This document shows positions 16,867 through 24,722 of a stretch of 64,000 bases of DNA, piece after piece (positions within the stretch are counted from its first letter, which is position 1; each line of letters begins with the position of its first letter). The position numbers and the translations under genes are program-made. The stretch covers positions 124,001 to 188,000 of the forward strand of contig NZ_CADDWJ010000002.1 of NCBI RefSeq assembly GCF_902809855.1. The letters run 5' to 3'. Source of the DNA: Acinetobacter sp. Marseille-Q1618 (GTDB taxonomy: Bacteria; Pseudomonadota; Gammaproteobacteria; Pseudomonadales; Moraxellaceae). Under the pieces are notes generated by a model. It was not told where the DNA came from. It worked only from the letters and a program-made list of their open reading frames with translations, and did no database searches.

Positions 16867-18321
16867 TTAGTGTCCGCCACCATTAATGGCTTTGGTCATA
16901 TCTTCCACAACTTTCTTCGCATCACCGAAGATCATCATGGTTTTTTCATTGTAGAACAAGTCATTGTCTAAGCCAGCATAACCTGTTGCCATAGAACGTT
17001 TGATCACCATGATCGTACGTGCTTTGTGTGCTTCAAGAATCGGCATACCATAGATTGGCGAGCTTGGATCATCTTTTGCCGCTGGGTTTACAACGTCATT
17101 CGCACCAATCACAAGGACTACATCTGTCGCAGGGAAATCAGAGTTGATTTCATCCATTTCCAAGATATCTTCATAAGCCACATCTGCTTCTGCAAGTAAT
17201 ACGTTCATGTGACCAGGCATACGACCAGCAACTGGGTGAATCGCAAAACGAACTGTTACACCTTGTTCTTTTAAGATTTCACACAATTCTTTCACAGCAT
17301 TTTGTGCACGACCTTGCGCCATACCATAACCTGGTACGATCACAACGCTGTCCGCATTTGACATTAAGAAGCCAGCATCATCCGCAGAACCTGAACGGTA
17401 GTTACGTTGAACTTGTTCACCTTTGTCAGCAGAAGCAACTGCTGCGCCACCCATTGCACCACCAAACAATACGTTGATGATTGAACGGTTCATCGCTTTA
17501 CACATGATGTAAGACAGAATTGCACCAGATGAACCTACAAGCGAACCTGCAACGATCAACATGTTGTTTTCAAGCGTGAAACCAATACCTGCCGCAGCCC
17601 AACCTGAGAATGAGTTAAGTAGTGACACCACCACTGGCATATCGCCACCACCAACAGGTGCAATCCACACCCAACCGAATGCAAGTGCAAGTGCAGTCAT
17701 TGCCCAGAATGCATTCATGTTACCAGTCGTGAAGAAGTAAATCCCACACGCTAACATCGCAAGAAAAATAATCGCTTGAACTGGTTTAACCCAACCACCT
17801 GAAATGGTTTTTGCCCATTTTTTCGCAGCCAATTTACCATAAGCAAAGACTGATGCCGTGAAAGTGATCGCACCAACGAAACAGCCGACAAACAATTCAA
17901 ATAAATGAACATTGCTCATGTGTGCATGTTGTACGCCTGCTGCAGTTAAAGCCGCTTCATTTTCAGCAAACAATGCCGTTAATTGGTTGTTATGCAAAAT
18001 CGCTGCAATCGCAATCAATACTGCAGCCAAACCGACCAATGAGTGCATCAACGCCACAGTTTCAGGCATTTGTGTCATAGGTACTGTACGTGCACGTGCA
18101 ATACCGACAACCGCACCGAGCACCATTGCCCCACCAATCATCCAAATCACAGGATGTTCTGCAACAAAGAAGGTTGTGATCACAGCAATCGCCATTGCGA
18201 TCATACCGTAACGGTTACCTGCAATTGCAGTTTTAGGACCTGAAAGACCACGTAAAGTTAAGATGAAAAGGACAGCACCAATAAGGTAGAACCAATCCGC
18301 ATATTCTCGAATAAATTCCAT
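16867..18321 (-). CDS. pntB: NAD(P) transhydrogenase subunit beta
   Basis: Inner-membrane and NADP(H)-binding subunit of the proton-translocating transhydrogenase, which makes NADPH from NADH at the cost of the proton gradient. The 484-residue protein has about nine N-terminal hydrophobic segments up to roughly residue 265. A soluble dIII domain follows, with VVIVPGYGMAQGRAQNAVKEL (NADP-binding), HPVAGRMPGHMNVLLAEADV, the conserved DVVLVIGANDVVNPAA and the C-terminal KRSMATGYAGLDNDLFY. This domain order is exactly that of PntB. It is the last gene of the pntAA-pntAB-pntB operon, 3 bases after pntAB, and is followed by a terminator. Confidence 0.96.
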   Translation of the reverse strand: MEFIREYADWFYLIGAVLFILTLRGLSGPKTAIAGNRYGMIAMAIAVITTFFVAEHPVIWMIGGAMVLGAVVGIARARTVPMTQMPETVALMHSLVGLAAVLIAIAAILHNNQLTALFAENEAALTAAGVQHAHMSNVHLFELFVGCFVGAITFTASVFAYGKLAAKKWAKTISGGWVKPVQAIIFLAMLACGIYFFTTGNMNAFWAMTALALAFGWVWIAPVGGGDMPVVVSLLNSFSGWAAAGIGFTLENNMLIVAGSLVGSSGAILSYIMCKAMNRSIINVLFGGAMGGAAVASADKGEQVQRNYRSGSADDAGFLMSNADSVVIVPGYGMAQGRAQNAVKELCEILKEQGVTVRFAIHPVAGRMPGHMNVLLAEADVAYEDILEMDEINSDFPATDVVLVIGANDVVNPAAKDDPSSPIYGMPILEAHKARTIMVIKRSMATGYAGLDNDLFYNEKTMMIFGDAKKVVEDMTKAINGGGH

Positions 18322-18324
18322 AAA

Positions 18325-18645
18325 TTAGCCCTCTTTTTTCTTTTGCTTAGGCTTGAACATTTCGAGCATACGCGCAGTTACAGCGAAACCACCAAAAATG
18401 TTAATACTTGCCAAGAACACTGCAACTGCACCAAGCACACTCACAACGTTAATTGATTGGAATTGCACACTTGCATCAACAATACCCGGAATACCGACAG
18501 TCTGAATCATCGCACCTACGATAATGATCGAAGACAATGCATTCGTTACCGCCATCAGTGGTGTATGTAATGCAGGCGTTACCCCCCAAACTACGTAGTA
18601 ACCAACAAAAATGGCTAAGACGAAAATAGTAATAGTTTCAACCAT
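18325..18645 (-). CDS. pntAB: NAD(P) transhydrogenase subunit alpha, membrane part (PntAB)
   Basis: The 106-residue membrane part of the alpha subunit, a separate gene here as in many alphaproteobacteria, pseudomonads and Acinetobacter; in E. coli it is fused to the catalytic part. It has three hydrophobic segments, the conserved [24 protein letters not shown] segment and an internal [14 protein letters not shown] before a lysine-rich tail. Close spacing (11 bases after pntAA, 3 before pntB) shows a tight operon. Confidence 0.95.
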   Translation of the reverse strand: MVETITIFVLAIFVGYYVVWGVTPALHTPLMAVTNALSSIIIVGAMIQTVGIPGIVDASVQFQSINVVSVLGAVAVFLASINIFGGFAVTARMLEMFKPKQKKKEG

Positions 18646-18656
18646 GATGACTCTCC

Positions 18657-19784
18657 TTAACCACGCTTGAGCAGTACTTGACCGCCGTGAGTTACTAGAA
18701 GTGCTTTTTGAATTTCGTCTTCTTGATTCAATTTAAAGTTTTTCTCTTGATCAAATAAAGTTTCTACGAAATTAAACACGTTACGTGCATATAGTGCAGA
18801 TGCTTCTGTAGATACAGTCGCTGGAATATTTGGAATCCCTAAAATGGTCACGCCATTTTCAGTTACGACATTTTCACCGCACTTAGAACCTTCAACGTTA
18901 CCGCCTGTTTCTACCGCCATGTCCAAAATGATTGAACCTGGTTTCATTTTCGCAACTGTTTCAGCTTTGATTAAACGAGGTGCATCACGACCTGGTAATA
19001 GCGCTGTAGTGATCACGATATCTGCATTAGATACGGCTTTATCGACAATAACTGCTTGGTCCTTGATGTACTGCTCACCCGGCATCCAACCATAACCATT
19101 TTTAGCAGCATCAGCAGCTTTTTGCTTTTCTTCGTCAGACATTGGAACGTCTAACCATTTACCACCTAATGACTCAACTTGGTCGCGTGCAGTCGGACGA
19201 AGATCGGTTGCTTCAACCACAGCACCAAGACGTTTTGCTGTCGCAATCGCTTGTAAACCAGCAACACCTACACCCATAATCACGACACGTGCAGGTTTTA
19301 CTGTACCCGCAGCAGTCATGAGCATTGGGAACATACGTTGGTATTCTGCAGCAGCTAAAAGTACAGACTTATAACCTGCAAGATTCGCTTGAGATGACAA
19401 TACGTCCATGTTTTGCGCACGTGATAATGTACGTGGCAAAAGCTCTAACGCAAATGCAGACACTTGTTGTGATGCAAATTGGTCAAGCTCAGGGTTACGA
19501 TATGGGTCAAACATTGCAACAATCGTTGTGTTTGGCGCAAGCTTTTGAATTTCCTCACCCTTAGGTGCGCGAACTTTCAAAATTAATTGACTACCTGTAT
19601 AGGCATCATCCGTAATTTTGGCACCGACCTGTTCGTAAGCACTGTCGATATAAGCGGCTCTTACACCTGCTCCACGTTCAATGACTACGTTATGACCAGC
19701 GCTGATCAACTTCTTTACTGTCTCAGGTGTAGCAGCTACACGACTTTCTCCGACGACAGTTTCGGTTGGGATTCCGATCTGCAT
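18657..19784 (-). CDS. pntAA: NAD(P) transhydrogenase subunit alpha, NAD-binding part (PntAA)
   Basis: Soluble NAD(H)-binding domain I of the transhydrogenase, 375 residues, related to alanine dehydrogenase. It shows the N-terminal [21 protein letters not shown], then [32 protein letters not shown] (RQD-loop region), the Rossmann motif [22 protein letters not shown], and [13 protein letters not shown]. It ends without the membrane helices that follow in E. coli PntA, because these are encoded by pntAB next door. It is the first gene of the operon. The promoter must lie in the long gene-free spacer upstream. Confidence 0.95.
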   Translation of the reverse strand: MQIGIPTETVVGESRVAATPETVKKLISAGHNVVIERGAGVRAAYIDSAYEQVGAKITDDAYTGSQLILKVRAPKGEEIQKLAPNTTIVAMFDPYRNPELDQFASQQVSAFALELLPRTLSRAQNMDVLSSQANLAGYKSVLLAAAEYQRMFPMLMTAAGTVKPARVVIMGVGVAGLQAIATAKRLGAVVEATDLRPTARDQVESLGGKWLDVPMSDEEKQKAADAAKNGYGWMPGEQYIKDQAVIVDKAVSNADIVITTALLPGRDAPRLIKAETVAKMKPGSIILDMAVETGGNVEGSKCGENVVTENGVTILGIPNIPATVSTEASALYARNVFNFVETLFDQEKNFKLNQEDEIQKALLVTHGGQVLLKRG

Positions 19785-20669
19785 GAGCGTTCCTCAAGCT
19801 AATTTTTCTTCAAGTAAACATCGTATGAACGATGCTTCCCCCTAGGATGCGTTTTCTTCTAATTTTTGGATTCTAATTGAACTTTTTTAAAATACTACCC
19901 AATATTTATTTAATAAATGAGGTTATTTTGAACTCAACATTCACTTTTATAAATTCAAGACATACCTGATATTTATTTAGGTTGATAATACTTGAGCTAT
20001 TTAAGGGTATTTTTTGAACAACAGGGAAAATATTTAATGATTTTTCTTTCTTTTTATCTGCTTAAATCATGCTTTAAAAACTCAAATACAAATCAAAATT
20101 GGCTGTAACTACATTTATAGCTTAAAAAGCACTCTTCATTGCTTTTAGATATTTATTTAGAAAACAAGCCATTTATCCTGTTTTTTTCTAGAATTAGCTT
20201 TTCTGACAATTTTATAGTGTTATTCAAGCTATTTTATTGACTTAATTTCAGGCAAAAACTGTCAATTATGCCAAGTTTTTTCTATTACTTTTTTTAATTT
20301 CATTAATAAATAAAAGTACTTGTGCGAAATAAATTAAAATGCCCTATTTCAGTCCATTTTTAAATTAAAAAATTTTTAACTTTTTTTATTCGCCATTTTG
20401 CCAAATGATGACAAAATAGCAATCTCGAAACACTTTGCCATAATTTGCACAATTATAGTGCATTTATTATTCAGATAATTGTTCTCATTATGATTATTTG
20501 ATTTAACTCAATTTCGAATGCTCTGTTGATGAAATACGTGATCATTCATTTATTTTTCATTCCATATTTTGATGAGATTGATTCTTTTTTTGCATTTTAT
20601 CTCTCAGTTCAGAAGCTTTATACTTCAACCTAAACATCCTACATAGCCCCAATTGAGTGCTGAATAACA
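19785..20669. other. 885-base gene-free spacer
   Basis: Very AT-rich, with no ORF that looks coding on either strand. It separates the divergent pntAA and EamA transporter genes. It contains an exact 13-base direct repeat GATATTTATTTAG (19968-19980 and 20148-20160), with a partial third copy near 19903. It also holds a small palindrome TGCAC-AATTATA-GTGCA (20446-20462) and a Fur-box-like site (20474-20492). No convincing terminator hairpin or RNA family was recognised, but the length leaves room for a small RNA. Confidence 0.6.
20474..20492. promoter_or_regulatory. Fur-box-like operator
   Basis: GATAATTGTTCTCATTATG matches the classic 19-base Fur consensus (GATAATGATAATCATTATC) at 14 of 19 positions, with both outer hexamer halves intact except the last base. 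It overlaps a TATGAT hexamer at 20489-20494 that could be a plus-strand -10. The nearest plus-strand gene starts 178 bases downstream. Function is inferred only. Confidence 0.5.
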
Positions 20670-21599
20670 ATGATGAAACTTTCGCTATCGCAGGTGCAAT
20701 TGGGTTCATTGTTTGCACTGGTTGCCGCTTTTCTTTTTAGTACTAAAGCAATTTTCATTAAACAAGCCTATGCTTTATCGCCCTTGGTTGATGGTACGGT
20801 GCTGATGGCATTACGTATGGCGAGTGCTTTACCTTTTTTCTTGTTAATTTGTTTATTCAACCTCAAACGCAATCAAAATATCGCATGGAAAGATTGGGCT
20901 TTGCTTATTTTTGCAGGTCTACTGGGCTATTATTTTTCAAGTTGGTTAGATTTTTCTGGCTTGATGTATATCAGTGCATCCTTAGAGCGCATCATTTTAT
21001 TTTTATATCCAACTTTAACTGTACTCGCATCTTGTGCCATTTATAAACAAAGACTGAGCTTAAAAAGTAGTGTTGCCATTGCGCTCAGCTATGGTGGAAC
21101 CGTTATGGTCATGCTTCAAGAACAAAATAACGTCGCACACGAGGGCAATTTTTGGTTAGGCGTCAGTTTGGTCTTTGCAAGTGCAGTCTGCTTTGCTGCT
21201 TATCTTCTATTAACCCCGCGTTTGATTGTACGCTTTGGTTCTTGGAACTATACAGGTTTAGCACTGAGCATTGCGTGTTTTGGAACATTAATACATTTTA
21301 TGCTCGCCACGCCACAACCTTTGGCTTTACTTGTACAATTACCGAATAAAGTTATTTGGTATGGTATTGCACTCGGTCTACTTGTCACAGTCTTGCCAAC
21401 GATTTTAATTGCACAAAGTATTTCTCGTTTAGGTGCAGCACAATCCGCCATGATTGGCTCAATTGGCCCGATCTTAACGATCATTTTGGCTGTTGCTTTA
21501 TTAGGCGAGCATATGAATACAATTCAATGGCTAGGTTGCATCTTGAATATCATTGGTGTCATGATGATCACCCTGTCGAAAAAGAAACTCGCACAATAA
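20670..21599 (+). CDS. EamA/DMT-superfamily transporter
   Basis: Inner-membrane permease of 309 residues with about ten hydrophobic helices arranged as two EamA repeats. The first repeat begins LGSLFALVAAFLFSTKAIFIKQAY. The second covers the C-terminal half and has AQSISRLGAAQSAMIGSIGPILTIILA, the usual conserved segment before the last helix. DMT proteins of this kind export metabolites or amino acids; the substrate cannot be told. The LD-carboxypeptidase gene follows 12 bases later, so the two are probably co-transcribed. In that setting an export or recycling role around peptidoglycan peptides is possible but not shown. Confidence 0.88.
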   Translation: MMKLSLSQVQLGSLFALVAAFLFSTKAIFIKQAYALSPLVDGTVLMALRMASALPFFLLICLFNLKRNQNIAWKDWALLIFAGLLGYYFSSWLDFSGLMYISASLERIILFLYPTLTVLASCAIYKQRLSLKSSVAIALSYGGTVMVMLQEQNNVAHEGNFWLGVSLVFASAVCFAAYLLLTPRLIVRFGSWNYTGLALSIACFGTLIHFMLATPQPLALLVQLPNKVIWYGIALGLLVTVLPTILIAQSISRLGAAQSAMIGSIGPILTIILAVALLGEHMNTIQWLGCILNIIGVMMITLSKKKLAQ

Positions 21600-21611
21600 T
21601 CTGGGTAAATT

Positions 21612-22478
21612 ATGCATTTTCACATTGTTGCGCCAAGTGCGTGTGTAGATATTGAAAAAGTTGAACTCGCACAAGAAAAGTTACAACGCTTAGGGCATGA
21701 GGTGAGTCTTGCTGAGCATGTATTTGAACAATATCGTTATTTGGCAGGAACTACAGAGCAACGTCTACAAGATTTAAAAAAGGCTTGTGAAGATCCCGCA
21801 ATTGATGCGATTTGGTGCGCGCGAGGTGGTACAGGCGCTGCAATGCTTCTGCCTTATTTACAAGAATGGATTTTAAATAAGCCGATTATTGGCTATTCAG
21901 ACAGTACCGTTTTGTTGAATTATATCGCAATGCAAGGTGGCTTTGCGCTGCATGCACCTGTATTTCAGGAAATTGCCTGTAAAAATCTAGAAAATGCGCC
22001 ACTCTCTACAGATGCGCTAGAAAGTATCGCCTTACTGAATACTCAATCAACAAATACTTATGCTTTAACTGCATTAAATAGTTTTGCACAGTGTTTTAAC
22101 ATTACAAATGCTCATATTTTAGGGGGCAATTTAACAGTTTTGTGCACCTTACAGGGCACGCCATATCATCTTCAATTAAAACAACCTTCGATCTTATTGA
22201 TTGAAGATGTGGGGGAGCCTTATTATTGTATTGAACGTTCTTTTATACAGTTATTACAAAGCATTGATACTGGTTTATTAAAAGCCGTAGTTTTAGGTGA
22301 TTTTTATCATTGTCCACAAAAAAATGTGCCGCACAGTTTGACACAAATTTTAAATGAACATCTTGAAGCCCTGAATATTCCTTTATATAAATGTGATTGG
22401 TTTGGACATGGCGAGCATAACCGCCCTTTTTGGCTCGGTAAAAAAGGCCGTATTCAAGATGCACTATTAACGATCTAA
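21612..22478 (+). CDS. ldcA: LD-carboxypeptidase (murein tetrapeptide carboxypeptidase, S66)
   Basis: Cytoplasmic serine peptidase that removes the terminal D-Ala from murein tetrapeptides during peptidoglycan recycling. The 288-residue product has the S66 signatures: IWCARGGTGAAMLLPYL, nucleophile Ser96 in IIGYSDSTVLLNY, the glutamate region LLIEDVGEPYYCIERSFIQL, and the catalytic His region FGHGEHNRPFWLGKKG near the C-terminus. The N-terminal IVAPSACVD is also typical. It is downstream of the EamA gene and converges with soxR, its stop overlapping the soxR stop by four bases. Confidence 0.92.
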   Translation: MHFHIVAPSACVDIEKVELAQEKLQRLGHEVSLAEHVFEQYRYLAGTTEQRLQDLKKACEDPAIDAIWCARGGTGAAMLLPYLQEWILNKPIIGYSDSTVLLNYIAMQGGFALHAPVFQEIACKNLENAPLSTDALESIALLNTQSTNTYALTALNSFAQCFNITNAHILGGNLTVLCTLQGTPYHLQLKQPSILLIEDVGEPYYCIERSFIQLLQSIDTGLLKAVVLGDFYHCPQKNVPHSLTQILNEHLEALNIPLYKCDWFGHGEHNRPFWLGKKGRIQDALLTI

Positions 22479-22960
22479 TTTTCACTTTGATCATTTTCCA
22501 ACAATGACAACAAGACGGTTTGAAAATGCGCACCTGCTGAATGTTCTGCAAACTGATCTTCAGGATTGCGTAATGGGCATTCTTTTAAGGATAAGCATCC
22601 ACAACCAATACATTTATCGAGTTGATTGCGCAATTGCAATAAAGCAATGATCTGCTGATCAAGCTGTGCTTGCCATGTTTTAGACATTTTTGCCCAATCT
22701 TTTTTACTGGCAATTTGCTGTTTGGGTAAGACTGAAAATGCGTCTTTGACTTGCTGTAAACTGATTCCCACCTGTTGTGCAACTTTGATAATTGCAATTC
22801 TTCTCAACATCGCCCGTTGATATCGACGTTGATTGCCTTGTGTACGAGTACTCCAAATCAATTGTTTTTCTTCATAAAAACGTACCGTCGGTACGCTCAC
22901 ACCACTACGCTCTGCCAATTCGCCAATCGTCAGCCACGTATGCGTCTGATTATTTTTCAC
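22475..22960 (-). CDS. soxR: Redox-sensing transcriptional activator SoxR
   Basis: MerR-family activator whose [2Fe-2S] cluster is oxidised by redox-cycling compounds. The 161-residue protein has the MerR winged helix (WLTIGELAERSGVSVPTVRFYEEKQLI), a long dimerisation helix, and the diagnostic cluster loop Cys117-x2-Cys120-x-Cys122-x5-Cys128 (CIGCGCLSLKECPL). The start is GTG at 22960-22958, where the MerR homology begins. Its only ribosome-binding candidate, GAGG at 22975-22972, lies inside the SoxR operator. It is divergent from a Rid-family gene and an MFS transporter gene, its likely targets. No soxS is present, as usual outside enterobacteria. Confidence 0.96.
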   Translation of the reverse strand: MKNNQTHTWLTIGELAERSGVSVPTVRFYEEKQLIWSTRTQGNQRRYQRAMLRRIAIIKVAQQVGISLQQVKDAFSVLPKQQIASKKDWAKMSKTWQAQLDQQIIALLQLRNQLDKCIGCGCLSLKECPLRNPEDQFAEHSAGAHFQTVLLSLLENDQSEN

Positions 22961-22967
22961 TAATCAC

Positions 22968-22998
22968 TTGACCTCAAGTTAACTTGAGCTTTGATACT
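22968..22998 (+). promoter_or_regulatory. SoxR box within a 19-base-spacer promoter
   Basis: The 16-base perfect palindrome CTCAAGTTAACTTGAG (22973-22988) is identical to the core of the enterobacterial soxS operator. It sits between -35 TTGACC (22968-22973) and -10 GATACT (22993-22998), with a 19-base spacer, the over-long spacing that MerR-type activators need. It drives the Rid-family/MFS pair. The site also overlaps the soxR leader, so autoregulation is likely. Confidence 0.92.
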
Positions 22999-23034
22999 AG
23001 CAAAATTATATATTGCAATATAGATCGTCAGTTT

Positions 23035-23466
23035 ATGAATACAGAAGCTTCTCTTTCGAGTATCCAAGCCTTTCGGCTCATTAACCCAAACACACTTTAT
23101 AATCCACGTGCATTTGCGTATAGTCACATCGCAGAAGTAAAGCATTTTTTACGTGTGCTTCATATTTCTGGACAAGGTGGAGAAAACCAACAAGGACAAT
23201 TATCCAGTGATTTTGCAGCGCAAACTCATCAAGCATTTTTAAATCTACAATTGGCTCTGGCTCATGTAGATGCCTCATTGCTGGATATCGCTGTTTTACG
23301 CATTTTAGTGGTTGATCATTCCACCAAAAAACACCAGTTTTTAATCCAAGAAATGCAAACGTTATGGAAAAATCACGCTTTTCCTGCATGTACTTTGATT
23401 CCTTTGCCTTGTCTTGCGCTTCCTGCAATGCAAATAGAAATTGAAGCAACAGCTTATTGTTTATAA
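23035..23466 (+). CDS. Rid-family (YjgF/UK114-like) protein
   Basis: A 143-residue protein resembling the Rid family, whose founding members hydrolyse reactive enamine/imine intermediates. Features are VLHISGQGGENQQGQLSSDFAAQTHQAFLNLQLALAHVDASLLDIAVLRIL and the C-terminal PACTLIPLPCLALPAMQIEIEATA, both in the expected order. The RidA catalytic Arg in the penultimate block (xRxxV) is not evident: Cys/Thr stand in that place (FPACTLI). So it is probably not a classical deaminase. ATG 23035 is used because the longer frame from 22984 would begin inside the SoxR operator and upstream of the likely transcription start. It is the first gene of the SoxR-controlled unit, 18 bases before the MFS gene. 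Confidence 0.75.
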   Translation: MNTEASLSSIQAFRLINPNTLYNPRAFAYSHIAEVKHFLRVLHISGQGGENQQGQLSSDFAAQTHQAFLNLQLALAHVDASLLDIAVLRILVVDHSTKKHQFLIQEMQTLWKNHAFPACTLIPLPCLALPAMQIEIEATAYCL

Positions 23467-23484
23467 CCCTCATGCGGAGCATTT

Positions 23485-24675
23485 ATGCAAGCTGAACTCG
23501 ATATTAGCCAAAATAAAGCGTTATTGTGGCTAATGGCGATTGCCTGTGGTTTATGTGCGGGAGCAAATTATTATTGTCAGCCCTTGGTGCATTCTATACA
23601 GCAATATTTTCATGTGCCTGAGTCACAAGTTGCCTTAACCGTTACATTTGCACAGGTATCGTATGCTTTAGGCTTATTGTTTATCGTACCTGTCGGTGAC
23701 ATCGTGAATAAAACCAAATTTATTCCTTTGTTGATGGCTTTTGCCGCCTTAGGCTTATTACTCTGTGCTTTTGCAGTAAATTTGCCGATGCTTTGGATGG
23801 GAACGATTATCGCAGGATTATTCTCTGTTGCTGCTCAAGTTCTAATTCCTCTTGCAACGATGGCAGTTAAACCTGAAAAAACGGGTGAAGTTGTTGGCTT
23901 TTTAATGAGTGGTTTATTGGTTGGTTTATTGCTCTCAACCAGTTTAGCTGGATTATTATCTGACCTTTTTCATTGGAAAGTGATCTATGCCGTAAGTGCT
24001 ATTTTCATGCTCGTTCTCGCTTTTTTGTTGAGAACTCGTTTACCGACAGTTACCACATTCAAAATGAGCTATCACCGTATTTTTCAGTCGATGGCAAAAT
24101 TAATTGTTGAAGAAAAACGTTTGGTTTATCGCTCATTGATCGGTGGATTTGCCTTTGCAGCTATGAGTATTTTATTTTCCACTATTGCGGTTTTACTCAC
24201 ATCAAAACCTTTTGAGTTACCCGATGTCATAGTCGGTGTTGCAACTTTAATCGGCGTGTTTGGTGCTTTAAGTACCACGAAAATCGGTAAAATTGCTGAT
24301 CAAGGTTATACCAACAGCTTAACGTGGATTGGAATTGCCATTTTGGCACTCAGCTGGGGATTTTTATATTTTGGTGGAACATCTTTAATCAGCTACATTC
24401 TCGGTTATGGCATCATTAGTTTAGGTTTGGCGATCGTACATAGCAGCAATCAAAATATTATTTTCCGTTTACGCCCTGATGCAAAATCACGCATTAACTC
24501 TATTTATATGACGACTTATTTTACAGGAGGTGCTTGTGGCTCAGCCTTAGGCATCTACGCATGGCATCACGGTGGCTGGACAATGAGCTGTATAGTGGGT
24601 TTAAGTTTAGTTATTGGATCGGCTTTTTTCGCAGTATTGGATCGTTTATTTTTAAATAAAGTTCAAACTTCATAA
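23485..24675 (+). CDS. MFS transporter, probable SoxR-controlled efflux pump
   Basis: A 396-residue major facilitator with twelve predicted helices. The first helices read LLWLMAIACGLCAGANYYCQPLV. A conserved loop-2-3 motif GDIVNKTKFIPLL follows TM2 (VPVGD instead of GxLaDr). The C-terminal half starts at about residue 205 after the central loop. SoxR in Pseudomonas aeruginosa also directly controls an MFS pump (PA3718), which supports export of redox-cycling or toxic small molecules. The substrate is unknown. GGAG precedes the ATG by about eight bases, and a bidirectional terminator follows. Confidence 0.88.
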   Translation: MQAELDISQNKALLWLMAIACGLCAGANYYCQPLVHSIQQYFHVPESQVALTVTFAQVSYALGLLFIVPVGDIVNKTKFIPLLMAFAALGLLLCAFAVNLPMLWMGTIIAGLFSVAAQVLIPLATMAVKPEKTGEVVGFLMSGLLVGLLLSTSLAGLLSDLFHWKVIYAVSAIFMLVLAFLLRTRLPTVTTFKMSYHRIFQSMAKLIVEEKRLVYRSLIGGFAFAAMSILFSTIAVLLTSKPFELPDVIVGVATLIGVFGALSTTKIGKIADQGYTNSLTWIGIAILALSWGFLYFGGTSLISYILGYGIISLGLAIVHSSNQNIIFRLRPDAKSRINSIYMTTYFTGGACGSALGIYAWHHGGWTMSCIVGLSLVIGSAFFAVLDRLFLNKVQTS

Positions 24676-24682
24676 TGAATAA

Positions 24683-24709
24683 AAAGTCCCTATTTTTAGG
24701 GACTTTAAA
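24683..24709. terminator. Bidirectional intrinsic terminator
   Basis: Perfect 10-bp stem AAAGTCCCTA / TAGGGACTTT with loop TTTT, flanked by A- and T-runs. It lies between the convergent MFS gene and HEPN-like gene. Confidence 0.9.
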
Positions 24710-24722
24710 TATGTTAATAATT

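Noticed and set aside
17912..18243. Two plus-strand ORFs of 66 and 99 residues
   Set aside because: Antisense shadows of the Ala/Gly-rich membrane part of pntB.
22984..23034. Upstream extension of the Rid-family gene to a start at 22984
   Set aside because: It would start inside the SoxR palindrome and before the -10, so it cannot be on the mRNA. ATG 23035 fits the family length.
23081..23482. 133-residue minus-strand ORF
   Set aside because: Antisense shadow of the Rid-family gene; no supporting start signal.
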